NCBI GenBank assembly: GCA_022827835.1
Contig: JAJEIO010000002.1
Coordinates: 186,001-250,000, forward strand
Length of the DNA: 64,000 bases
Direction: 5' to 3'
From: Candidatus Latescibacterota bacterium
GTDB taxonomy: Bacteria > Latescibacterota > UBA2968 > UBA8231
Position 1 is the first letter of the stretch. Each line of letters begins with the position of its first letter. Positions 18,460 through 26,700 of the stretch are shown piece by piece. Position numbers and translations under genes: made by a program. Under the pieces are notes generated by a model. The model searched no databases and was not told the DNA's origin. It saw nothing but the letters and a program-made list of their open reading frames with translations.

Positions 18460-20409
18460 TCAATAGGCGACGGCAATGGGCCGCATTTGCACTTGGCGCT
18501 GTCCGCCACTCTCGACCTCGACTTGGCAGATGTACAGACCGGGGGCCACCTGCTGGCCGGCCTCGTCTCGCCCGTCCCATTGATGCGGATGTCGGCCCGC
18601 GCCATCGACGTCTGCGTACACGCGCCGCACCAAGCGGCCGCTCAAATCCCGCACCAGCACCTCCACCGGCACCGGCTCGGTCACTTTGAGCAGTTCGTAG
18701 GCAATCTCCACTTGGTCGTTGATCTGGTCGCCATTGGGCGTGAACGCCTCGGTGCTCAGCGACACGGCTCCTAAGACCTTGTCGTCTAGGGTCATCGCCT
18801 GTACCAAAAGTTGGTTGCCATCTACCAACTCGTTGGCCTCGCCAGCGGCCACGAGTTGCCCGATCTCCCCCGGCACGGTGCTGTCGATCACCCGACCTTC
18901 AAAAATTGCGCCAAAGCGGAAAATTTCCGCGCGCACATCCACTTCGAGCAATTCGCCGCTGCGCTCGACATCCAGCCGTGGGAAACCCAAGACTACGCCG
19001 GCCTCCTCGGCCACGGCGCTAAAATCCGCCACGGGTTCACCGCTGAGGCGCACGGCCTCCACGCCGACGATCCGGCCGCCGACCAAGCGCAGGTCCAAAC
19101 CGTCAAATCCTTGGTCGCCGGGTTCAATCGTCGGGCGCAGTGCATAGGTGAACGTGCGTTCCTCAGCCACGGCCGCTTGCCAAGGATCGATCTCACCGAC
19201 TAAGCTGGTCACCAAGCGCGGGGAAACGGCGAATTCGAGATAGCCGAGCTGACCCCCAGCTTGGCCGAAGGAACTGAATGTTATCCTGAACTGCACGTAG
19301 CGGTGGGAGCGCGTCGCCCGCAGCGCCACGCCCGCGCTATCGGCGAATTCGTACGGCGACGACCACAGCTCCCATTGGGCGGTGTCGTCGGTGATGGCCC
19401 CGCGCATGATTGGCCCCAAACGGCCATAGGTTTTGCGGGTCAGCAGCTTGCCGTCCTCGCCAAAGGGCACCTGCTCGTCGCCGCGGAAGGTATTGCGCCA
19501 GTACACGAGCGGCGTCTCGTCGCCGCCGGCGCGGGAGCGAATCTCCACTTGCGCCCCTTCGTCCTGCCGCCCTCCCCAGCGCACCCAGCCCAAATTGGCG
19601 AATTCGCCTATATCGAGGACATTGGACTGGTACGAGGCCGAGCCTTGGAAACCGCCGCCGTACACCTCCAACTCAGCCAGGTCCCATATCTTATCTTGGG
19701 GCATCACGTGAATCATCAAATAGCGGATCGGCGTCCCGTCTAGCTCGATGTCGAGCTGCGGGTTTTTGTTCTCCAAGATTTCCGCGACCACCTTTAGCTC
19801 AATGCCCTTTTTTTGCTTGGCTTCCCCCATCGACCGATTGAGCGCACTCGCTCCAACGAATTCAATCTGATCAACGCCGCCCCCAGCCTCGGTCTGCGCG
19901 GCGACGATGACGTGGGCGACCGAACGCTCGCTGCCCACCTTTGGGACGAAGCGGACCAACCGCGTGGCAAAGTCGCCACCGAGATCAAAGAAAAGAGCCG
20001 TGCCGCGGAAGGTATGGGCGTGTTCCCGCGGACGAGTCTCTAAGAAAAACGTCGCTGGGTCCCCGTCGATCACCAAGCTCAGCTCGTCGCCGACATCTTC
20101 AAAACCATTGTACGCGCCGTGCTGAAAGTTGCCGCTGACCCCACTCAAGGTCGTCGCCATGTTATCGCTTGCGCTGTAGAAAAACGGCGTGATTTGTTCA
20201 GTGAGCGCGAGCCCAAAGCTCTCGCCGCCTAAATCTTTGTCTAAGTCGGCCCAGCTCAACTGGCGAAACTCGGCACCAGCCTCCACCTCGGCCGGAGGCG
20301 GCAGACTCTCACCGCCGATGCGATAGACGACCAAGGCCGCACTTGGCTGGACGCCGAGCAAAGCCAACAGGGCCGCGATAAGCCACGTCGTACGCTGCAA
20401 TTTTTTCAC
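18460..20409 (-). CDS. Secreted protein with discoidin-like domain and FlgD-like C-terminal domain (1st of 3)
   Basis: The protein has 649 residues and starts at a GTG with TTGGAGG upstream. The signal peptide is TTWLIAALLALLGVQPSAA. A discoidin-like sandwich (TALFFDLGGDFATRLVRFVP, LDGTPIRYLMIHVMPQD) is followed by a module with WELWSSPYEFADSAG and HRYVQFRITF. The FlgD-like Ig domain has AFTPNGDQINDQVEI, LVRDLSGRLVRRV and VAPGLYICQVEV, and the protein ends in IAVAY. It is the first gene of the block that runs down to 6472. It lies just after a terminator-like hairpin, so it may have its own promoter or receive read-through from the CBM9-like gene. Confidence 0.75.
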   Translation of the reverse strand: MKKLQRTTWLIAALLALLGVQPSAALVVYRIGGESLPPPAEVEAGAEFRQLSWADLDKDLGGESFGLALTEQITPFFYSASDNMATTLSGVSGNFQHGAYNGFEDVGDELSLVIDGDPATFFLETRPREHAHTFRGTALFFDLGGDFATRLVRFVPKVGSERSVAHVIVAAQTEAGGGVDQIEFVGASALNRSMGEAKQKKGIELKVVAEILENKNPQLDIELDGTPIRYLMIHVMPQDKIWDLAELEVYGGGFQGSASYQSNVLDIGEFANLGWVRWGGRQDEGAQVEIRSRAGGDETPLVYWRNTFRGDEQVPFGEDGKLLTRKTYGRLGPIMRGAITDDTAQWELWSSPYEFADSAGVALRATRSHRYVQFRITFSSFGQAGGQLGYLEFAVSPRLVTSLVGEIDPWQAAVAEERTFTYALRPTIEPGDQGFDGLDLRLVGGRIVGVEAVRLSGEPVADFSAVAEEAGVVLGFPRLDVERSGELLEVDVRAEIFRFGAIFEGRVIDSTVPGEIGQLVAAGEANELVDGNQLLVQAMTLDDKVLGAVSLSTEAFTPNGDQINDQVEIAYELLKVTEPVPVEVLVRDLSGRLVRRVYADVDGAGRHPHQWDGRDEAGQQVAPGLYICQVEVESGGQRQVQMRPIAVAY

Positions 20410-20421
20410 AATGGCACCTCC

Positions 20422-20454
20422 AAGAAGAAGAGGGGATGGGACTAGCCCATCCCC
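20422..20454 (-). terminator. Intrinsic terminator after the CBM9-like gene
   Basis: On the minus strand a perfect nine-base stem, GGGGATGGG with CCCATCCCC (20432-20440 and 20446-20454) and a five-base loop, is followed by TCTTCTTCTT. It lies between the stop of the CBM9-like gene and the start of the FlgD-tailed block. Confidence 0.6.
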
Positions 20455-20487
20455 CCTCGTTCTTGCATCCTAAACACTGCCCGCTTA

Positions 20488-21432
20488 CTACTGGACGTAG
20501 GCGGACTTGATGCGACCCCAGCTATTCGCCTCGACCGCGCTCTCGATCGCACTGAAATCGACGCGCGGATCAACGGGTGCCAGCAGGAAATCCGTGGCCG
20601 AAGCCGTGGTTTTCCACACGTCGCTAGCGCCCGAAAGAGACCACTGGCCAGAGTGCTCGGCATCTTGGCCGACGCCGCCGTCAGCACCGGCTACATCGCT
20701 GTCGAAGACCGCCCAGCCCAAGCCGGTGATCTCGCCTTCGTTGTAGTCGTGGATGACGCTGCCTTCCGGGTCGTTGAAGAGAAAGTCGTCCCAAGATTGG
20801 CGCCGCACCTCGATAAAGGCCGTGGCCTCGCCGCCGCCGATTTCGCCATCCAGGCTGAAGCCGTGGTCGGCGTAGGGCAGCTCGTCGTGCCACTGCGCTT
20901 GGGTCATCCAAAACCACGACCAACTCTCCTGACCGTCGGGGCCGAGGTTCGGGAAGCGGGTGTGGTAGGACTGCGACCAGCGGCCTTGGGCCAAGGCGCG
21001 CTCTTCCTCGTTCTCTATGTCGGCAGTGCCGAAGCGCATCTGATCGCCGCTGTGGTCGCCATCGACGTGCATTTCCCAGCTATCGTCGCCGCCGGCCACA
21101 CCGCCTTGGGCGTCGCGATCGTAGAAGTCGTCAAAGCGCTCCATCATGAAATAGAGGCTGTTGGTCGATTCGCTCCAGCCGACGATAGTGCGGAAGTTCA
21201 AGTCGCCGAAATCGGCCGGCTTTTCGCCGTTGAACTCAGTGTGCTCGGCAAAGGAAATCAAGTAGTCCTCGGGCACGATCGCCCATTCGGACAGATCGCC
21301 GTCCAGCGTTGGCTCAAGGCCCGCCGGCCACTGGAAAGCCGTGCGCACCGCGCCCTCGGGCACGTGCGCCGTAGCCGGAGCAACGACGGCCACGCACAGG
21401 GCCAGTGCGAGCAAAACAGTGATTTTTTTCAA
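20488..21432 (-). CDS. Secreted CBM9-like protein
   Basis: The protein has 314 residues. The N-terminus MKKITVLLALALCVAVVAPA is a signal peptide. The mature part begins with a carbohydrate-binding family 9-like domain (PTLDGDLSEWAIVPEDYLIS, LYFMMERFDDFYDRD, DDSWEMHVDGDHSGDQ). Related domains occur in extracellular glycan-binding proteins and in surface proteins of unknown function. I place the start at a TTG at 21432 rather than the ATG two codons earlier, because AGGAGG abuts that ATG but is five bases from the TTG. The gene has its own promoter candidate and a terminator, so it is probably a single-gene unit. Confidence 0.7.
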   Translation of the reverse strand: MKKITVLLALALCVAVVAPATAHVPEGAVRTAFQWPAGLEPTLDGDLSEWAIVPEDYLISFAEHTEFNGEKPADFGDLNFRTIVGWSESTNSLYFMMERFDDFYDRDAQGGVAGGDDSWEMHVDGDHSGDQMRFGTADIENEEERALAQGRWSQSYHTRFPNLGPDGQESWSWFWMTQAQWHDELPYADHGFSLDGEIGGGEATAFIEVRRQSWDDFLFNDPEGSVIHDYNEGEITGLGWAVFDSDVAGADGGVGQDAEHSGQWSLSGASDVWKTTASATDFLLAPVDPRVDFSAIESAVEANSWGRIKSAYVQ

Positions 21433-21482
21433 AATCATCCTCCTTGGTTTTAGTTAAAACGCCCGCTACAGTGGGGCATGAT

Positions 21483-21488
21483 ATTATA
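21483..21488 (-). promoter_or_regulatory. Candidate -10 element of the CBM9-like gene
   Basis: A perfect TATAAT on the minus strand lies about 50 bases upstream of the translation start, in a short AT-rich gap. No convincing -35 hexamer is seen at 16-18 bases. Confidence 0.4.
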
Positions 21489-21554
21489 ATCAAAATGCTT
21501 GCGGGGCACTGCACTTATTTTGATAACGACCTCCTTTCTCTGTAGGGTTGTAAT

Positions 21555-23078
21555 CTATTGCGGTGTTTGCAAGTGTGCAATGCGGCTCTGAGCCGCCGCT
21601 AGCACCTTCTCGTCGCCGCGCCAGTGCCGGACAAAGGCCCCGTACGCGAGGCGCGCCGCCGCGGCCTCGCCCTGTTGCTCGTAGGCTTGGCCCAGCGCGT
21701 AGTGGGAGCGCGCATGAGTGGAATCGCGCCGCACGACCTCCTCAAATTGGGCAATGGCCTCCGCCAGAGATTCGCGCCGGGCCAAGGCCATGCCCAATCC
21801 GTAGTACGCGTCGCGCAGTTCGGCGTCGCAGGCGAGGGCGGCCCGATAGGCGCTGATGGCTTTTTCCAAGTCGCCCTGCAGGGCATACACATTGCCCAAC
21901 GCATTGTGCGCCTTGGCGTAGCAGGCGTCGATGTCCAAGGCGCGGGAAAATGCGGCCTCGGCCTCGGCCCAATGCTGCTTTTGCACGTGGGCAAAGCCCA
22001 TGGTAAAGTGCGCTTCGGGCGCGCGCCGCCCACGCGGCTCGTGCGCCGCGATTTTGCCGGCCAAGTGCGCGGCGCGCTCGACATCGCCCTGCCGCAGGTG
22101 GATTTGCACCACCGCGGCCAGCGCGTCAACGTGCTCGGGCTCTCGGCTGAGCACTTCCTTGTACGTACTCAGCGCGTCTGCGTATTGCCCCAAGCGCATC
22201 TGCGCTCGGCCCAGCGCCAACCGCGCCTCCACATCGCCGGGCTCTCTCTTCAGCACCTTTTCCAAGGTCTCTTCCCGCTCTGACAAGTCGAGCAGACCCT
22301 CTAGGCGCGCAAGCATGGCTTCGGCTTCGTCGTAGCGGCCCTGGGCCGAGTACAAATTCGCCAAATCGTGGTACGCCTCGCCGTAGTTGGCGTCGAGCGC
22401 CACGGCCCGGTTGAGCGCTTGCGCTGCTTCGTCGTACCGTTTCTCATTCAGGTAGAGCCGTCCCATGTCCCGCCAGATTTCCTTGCGCTTTGGAGCCAAC
22501 TCGGCCGCTTCCAGCAAAACCTCTTCCGCGCGCACATTGCGTCCCTGCTGGCCGTAGAGTAACGCTAGAGCCTGCCGCGCCTCCACGTCTTTTGGCGCGA
22601 TGTAAAGCGCCCTCAGTAGGGCCTCTTCGGCGCGCTCGTATTGCCCCTGCTCCTTGTGCAAGAACGCCAACAAGCGATACGAGCTAGGCGATTGAGGGTC
22701 GAAGCGCAGCGCGGTTTCCGCCGCCTCTACGGCCTGCGGGTAGCGGCCTGCTTCGAGGTGGGCGATGGCCAAGTTGTGATAGGAAGGAATGTACGTCGAA
22801 TCCAGCGCAATGGCCCGCGCAAAGTGTTCAGCCGCAGCCGTGCTCTTGCGCTGCAAATGCGCCAAGCCTAGGTAGAAGTTCGCGTCGCGGGACAGCGAAT
22901 CGCGGCTCACGGCCTCTTGGTACACGGCTGCGGCTTGATCGTACTGGCCCTGATCCAAATAGGCCCTTCCCACTGCGAGCAGAGGATCGTCCGCTGGCGG
23001 CTCCTGCCGCACTTCGCCGCATCCCCCGATTGAGATAAGGGCGAGTACGGCGATGCAATCCACAGGCGAACGGAACAT
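21555..23078 (-). CDS. TPR-repeat lipoprotein
   Basis: The protein has 507 residues. It starts with a lipoprotein signal (VLALISIGGC, Cys at about 20). The rest is a run of tetratricopeptide repeats, for example GRAYLDQGQYDQAAAVYQEA, FYLGLAHLQRKSTAAAEHFA and LGNVYALQGDLEKAISAYRA, roughly a dozen in all. TPR solenoids mediate protein-protein contacts. As a lipoprotein it probably faces the periplasm. GGAGAG lies about ten bases before the ATG. It is divergent from the beta-helix lipoprotein, with about 105 AT-rich bases between them. Confidence 0.85.
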   Translation of the reverse strand: MFRSPVDCIAVLALISIGGCGEVRQEPPADDPLLAVGRAYLDQGQYDQAAAVYQEAVSRDSLSRDANFYLGLAHLQRKSTAAAEHFARAIALDSTYIPSYHNLAIAHLEAGRYPQAVEAAETALRFDPQSPSSYRLLAFLHKEQGQYERAEEALLRALYIAPKDVEARQALALLYGQQGRNVRAEEVLLEAAELAPKRKEIWRDMGRLYLNEKRYDEAAQALNRAVALDANYGEAYHDLANLYSAQGRYDEAEAMLARLEGLLDLSEREETLEKVLKREPGDVEARLALGRAQMRLGQYADALSTYKEVLSREPEHVDALAAVVQIHLRQGDVERAAHLAGKIAAHEPRGRRAPEAHFTMGFAHVQKQHWAEAEAAFSRALDIDACYAKAHNALGNVYALQGDLEKAISAYRAALACDAELRDAYYGLGMALARRESLAEAIAQFEEVVRRDSTHARSHYALGQAYEQQGEAAAARLAYGAFVRHWRGDEKVLAAAQSRIAHLQTPQ

Positions 23079-23183
23079 GTCGTAGATTCTCTCCGGAACC
23101 AGAACAGCGACTAAAAACGTTGCAAGTGCTTGTCGTTAAAGTAATATAGATTAAAATTTGGATTGTCTGACTATCATATATAT

Positions 23184-24389
23184 ATGTCCCTAAAATCTAA
23201 GTCAAGAAAGAAAGTGTTCCGCAGTTTGGCGTTTTTTGACCGGGCGGCGACCCATTTTTTCGCGCTCTGCCTTCTCTCTGTAGGCTGCGATCCTCCGTCC
23301 CCACAACCCCAAGCGGACGCCGCGTACCACGTCTATCCGGGCGACAGCATCCAAGCGGCCCTCGAAGCGGCAGCCCGCGACTCAATCCACAAGACCGTCA
23401 AGGTCCACGCAGGAACCTACCGGCCGCAGCAAGCCGGCCAAGCAATGCTCTTCTTCGCAGCCCGCCACGACGGCATCGCGCTCGAAGCAGTGGGGCGCGT
23501 GGTCCTGACGGCCGCCCATGCCGAGCGCGCTGACCCCGCCGCGGAAAGTTACCCGGCCATCGTCAATCACGTGGTCTTTTTCGGCGACGGCATCTCCCAG
23601 CGCACCGTCCTGCGCGGTTTCACTATCACCGGTGCCAACAACTTTGCCAGCCGCAGCGAAGGCCCCGAGCCGATTCAGCCGGATTCCTCCAACGGCGTGC
23701 GCTGGGAAAAGGGGCTGTTCTTTTACGCCGACGGCGGCGGCATCAAGGTATTTGGCCGTTCCTATCCAACTCTCGAAGGGTTAGAACTCCACGACAACTA
23801 CGCCAGCCCCTGCGGTGGCGGCATCTCCATCGAGCATCGGGGGTTCGACGCCGAGGCCGTGCTGATCAAAAACTCCATCTTCCGCAACAATAGCTGCCAA
23901 ATCACCGGCGCGGCCGTCGATGTGCTGCCCGGCAGCGCGGCCGTGCTCGACAACTGCCTCTTCGTCGGCAATGTCGCCAATACCGGTCCCGACTACGTGG
24001 GTCGCCGCGGTGGCGTCGAGTACAACAAGGCGCACGGCTCGGGTGCGTTGACGGTCTTTCCCGGCGCGCGCGTCGAAGTGCACAACTGCACCTTCACGGA
24101 CAACTGGAACGGCGTTGACGACAAGGGTCGCGGCAGCGCGTACAGCAATACCATCTTCTGGATGAATGTGCGCAGCGGCGGCAGCGCCCCCGGCAGCCGC
24201 TACGAAGTCGATTTGCTCGACAGTCGCCGCTTCAGCGGCTGCTTTATCCGCGGCCAAATCGACGACCTGCGCGGCACCTTGGACCCAGAGCGCAATGTAC
24301 TCCAAGCACCCGACCCGCAATTCGACGAGCACTACCGCCCCCAAGCCCCTGCCTATGCCGGAGTGGGCTACCGGCCGCGGGAGGAATAG
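23184..24389 (+). CDS. Right-handed beta-helix lipoprotein
   Basis: The protein has about 401 residues. A basic N-terminus leads to a lipobox-like LCLLSVGC. The rest has the parallel beta-helix pattern seen in pectate-lyase-fold proteins: IQAALEAAARDSIHKTVKV, VLRGFTITGANNFA, LEGLELHDNYASPCGGGISI, LIKNSIFRNNSCQITGAAVD and VEVHNCTFTDNWNG. Such folds bind or cleave polysaccharides, but no catalytic set can be assigned. I prefer the ATG at 23184 although no clear ribosome binding site is visible; an in-frame ATG seven codons earlier is possible. It heads a plus-strand group of secreted carbohydrate-related genes. Confidence 0.75.
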   Translation: MSLKSKSRKKVFRSLAFFDRAATHFFALCLLSVGCDPPSPQPQADAAYHVYPGDSIQAALEAAARDSIHKTVKVHAGTYRPQQAGQAMLFFAARHDGIALEAVGRVVLTAAHAERADPAAESYPAIVNHVVFFGDGISQRTVLRGFTITGANNFASRSEGPEPIQPDSSNGVRWEKGLFFYADGGGIKVFGRSYPTLEGLELHDNYASPCGGGISIEHRGFDAEAVLIKNSIFRNNSCQITGAAVDVLPGSAAVLDNCLFVGNVANTGPDYVGRRGGVEYNKAHGSGALTVFPGARVEVHNCTFTDNWNGVDDKGRGSAYSNTIFWMNVRSGGSAPGSRYEVDLLDSRRFSGCFIRGQIDDLRGTLDPERNVLQAPDPQFDEHYRPQAPAYAGVGYRPREE

Positions 24390-24488
24390 TGCCATAGCTA
24401 CTTTTGATAAAAAAACCAGCGTTGCCTATACTGTCTGCTCGTCCAGCATCGGCCCTTGCTCAACTCAGTTCCCATGGTCATTCCCCCT

Positions 24489-26696
24489 ATGCTGAAACTG
24501 CTCTCTACCCTCATCGTCCTCTCGCTGGCAGCACCGCACCACCTCGGGGCACAGGGTGCCGCTACCATTCGCCAACAGCGGCTCGAACTGGACCGCACGG
24601 TCTGGTCCGACGAGCGTCGCGCCCAGCAGTACGAGGCCGTCTTTGTCTCCTTATGGGATCGACTGCGCGCTGCCCAAGAGGCGCGGTCGGTTCTAGCCGC
24701 TTTCCCCTTTGATCAACTGCTACTCGGCTCTCCCCAGGATAGCATCAAACACGACTGGGACATCATCGAAACCCACTATGGCAGCCCGCCGCGCACGCTC
24801 GATCACGGGCAGTGGTCGGCCCTGCTCGAACAATGGGAAAATGAGGGCTTCGTTCTCGAACAATCCGAATGGCACCACAAGCAATTCGTCCCGGCTGAGG
24901 ACGGCCCCCCCCGCTCTTTAATAGACCTAAAACTGCACGTCAAAAACTACGATAGACGTCTAATCGTCAGCGGCGACCTGTCCGTCACTTGGAGCGAACA
25001 GCAAGACGAGACCGGACACTATATCCCCGCCACCATTGACGCCTCGAATCTGACGCTGACCGAACGCCGTGGCGCATCCGCTTTTACCTCTTCAGCCGTC
25101 TTGGCAGACGACACCGCGCTCTCGCCTCTCATCGCCGCCGACCTCGACAACGACGGTCTCGACGACCTGCTCGCACTCGGTGCCAACCTGCTCTACCACA
25201 ATCAAGGCGGACGCTTTGCACCCGAGCCGCTTTTGGCGTATCCACCTCCGATCGGTCGCATCGAAGTAGCGCTCTTGGCCGACTTCACCGGCGATGGCGC
25301 GCCCGACCTAATCGTCGGCGGCCCCGGACAACTGCTGGGTCTCTACGAGGGCGGCAAGGGCTTCGACCAACCCGGCTTGGCCATTGCGACTCGGCCCCTG
25401 CAATACCCCGAAGCCATGAGCGCCGGCGACATAGACGGCGACGGCGACCTCGACCTGTGGGTTGGCCAGTACCGGCTGCCCTACCGCGAGGGCCAGATGC
25501 CCACGCCGTACTACGACGCCAACGACGGCTATCCCGCGTACTTGCTGAGCAACGACGGACGCGGGCGCTTCACCGACATCACAACCCGCGCGGGCCTCGA
25601 AGCTAAGCGCAAGCGGCGCACCTACAGCGGCTCCTTGGCCGATCTCGACGGCGACGACGACCTCGACCTGCTGGTCGTCAGCGACTTCGCCGGCATCGAC
25701 CTGTACTACAACGACGGCACTGGCACCTTTGCCGATGTCACCGCCCGCACCGTCAGCGAGGCATCGACCTTTGGCATGTCCCACGTCTTTGGCGACTACA
25801 ACGCCGACGGCCGCCTCGACATGTACGTGGTGGGCATGAGCTCGACCACGGCGCGCCGCCTCGACTACCTCAATCTCGGGCGCGAGGAGTACCCCGAGCA
25901 CCACCAACAGCGCCAAGCCATGGGCTTTGGCAACCGGCTTTACCTCGGGCGCGAGGACGCCCAGTTCAGCATCGCCCCAAGCACGGAGCAAGTGGCGCGC
26001 ACCGGGTGGTCGTGGGGCGTGGCCTCCGCGGACTTCGACAACGACGGCGACGACGAAATCTACGTGGCGAACGGTCATCTCAGCGGCGAAACCGCCCAAG
26101 ACTACTGCACCACCTTCTGGACGCACGACATCTACACCGGCGGCTCGGAACCCGACCCGCAAATAGCCGAATTTTTCGACGAGATGATCGCGGACTGGCA
26201 CAACGCGGGCATCTCGTGGAACGGCTTTGAGCACAACAAGCTCTACCTAAGCGGAGAGGGCCGCTCCTTCGTCGAGATCGGCTACCTGATGGACGTGGCT
26301 TTTGAATTCGACGCTCGCACCGTACTCGACATGGACATCGACGCCGACGGCCGCATGGACCTATTGGTCAGCGAGTGGTCCGGCACTCCGCGCCGCGAGC
26401 AAGTCCACGTCTTGCGCAACGTCTGGCCCAGCGACAACAACTGGCTCGGCGTGCGCCTCCAAGGCGCGGCCGGCATCTCTCCCATCGGCGCGCGCATCAC
26501 CCTGCGCTCGTCCCAAGGCACCAAGACGCAGTGGGTCTATACCGGCGAATCCTTCGACGCCCAGCGCTCTCCCACCCGCCTTTTTGGCTTGGGCCCCGGT
26601 GAGCAGGTCGAAGCTGTCGAAGTGCAGTGGCCCAGTGGGAAGGTCACCACCCTATCCGATCCACAAATCAACCGCTACCACGAACTGACGCCCTGA
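24489..26696 (+). CDS. CRTAC1-type FG-GAP/VCBS repeat protein with ASPIC/UnbV domain
   Basis: The protein has 735 residues. It starts with a signal peptide (MLKLLSTLIVLSLAAPHHLG). Seven or so calcium-type repeats with DxDxDGxxDL follow, such as DLDNDGLDDLLALG, DIDGDGDLDLWVG, DFDNDGDDEIYVANG and DIDADGRMDLLVSEW, and form an integrin-like propeller. The C-terminus is an ASPIC/UnbV domain (NNWLGVRLQGAAGISPIGAR, VEVQWPSGKVTTLSDP). These proteins are exported and thought to bind glycans or surfaces; their exact role is unknown. Two upstream in-frame ATGs exist. The start at 24489 gives the cleanest signal peptide. It ends four bases before the GH36-like gene. Confidence 0.85.
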   Translation: MLKLLSTLIVLSLAAPHHLGAQGAATIRQQRLELDRTVWSDERRAQQYEAVFVSLWDRLRAAQEARSVLAAFPFDQLLLGSPQDSIKHDWDIIETHYGSPPRTLDHGQWSALLEQWENEGFVLEQSEWHHKQFVPAEDGPPRSLIDLKLHVKNYDRRLIVSGDLSVTWSEQQDETGHYIPATIDASNLTLTERRGASAFTSSAVLADDTALSPLIAADLDNDGLDDLLALGANLLYHNQGGRFAPEPLLAYPPPIGRIEVALLADFTGDGAPDLIVGGPGQLLGLYEGGKGFDQPGLAIATRPLQYPEAMSAGDIDGDGDLDLWVGQYRLPYREGQMPTPYYDANDGYPAYLLSNDGRGRFTDITTRAGLEAKRKRRTYSGSLADLDGDDDLDLLVVSDFAGIDLYYNDGTGTFADVTARTVSEASTFGMSHVFGDYNADGRLDMYVVGMSSTTARRLDYLNLGREEYPEHHQQRQAMGFGNRLYLGREDAQFSIAPSTEQVARTGWSWGVASADFDNDGDDEIYVANGHLSGETAQDYCTTFWTHDIYTGGSEPDPQIAEFFDEMIADWHNAGISWNGFEHNKLYLSGEGRSFVEIGYLMDVAFEFDARTVLDMDIDADGRMDLLVSEWSGTPRREQVHVLRNVWPSDNNWLGVRLQGAAGISPIGARITLRSSQGTKTQWVYTGESFDAQRSPTRLFGLGPGEQVEAVEVQWPSGKVTTLSDPQINRYHELTP

Positions 26697-26700
26697 AAAC

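Noticed and set aside
25308..26234. Open frame of 308 codons on the minus strand
   Set aside because: It lies wholly opposite the FG-GAP protein gene, whose repeats and codon pattern are clear. Its predicted protein is Val/Ala-rich, as expected of an antisense shadow in GC-rich DNA.
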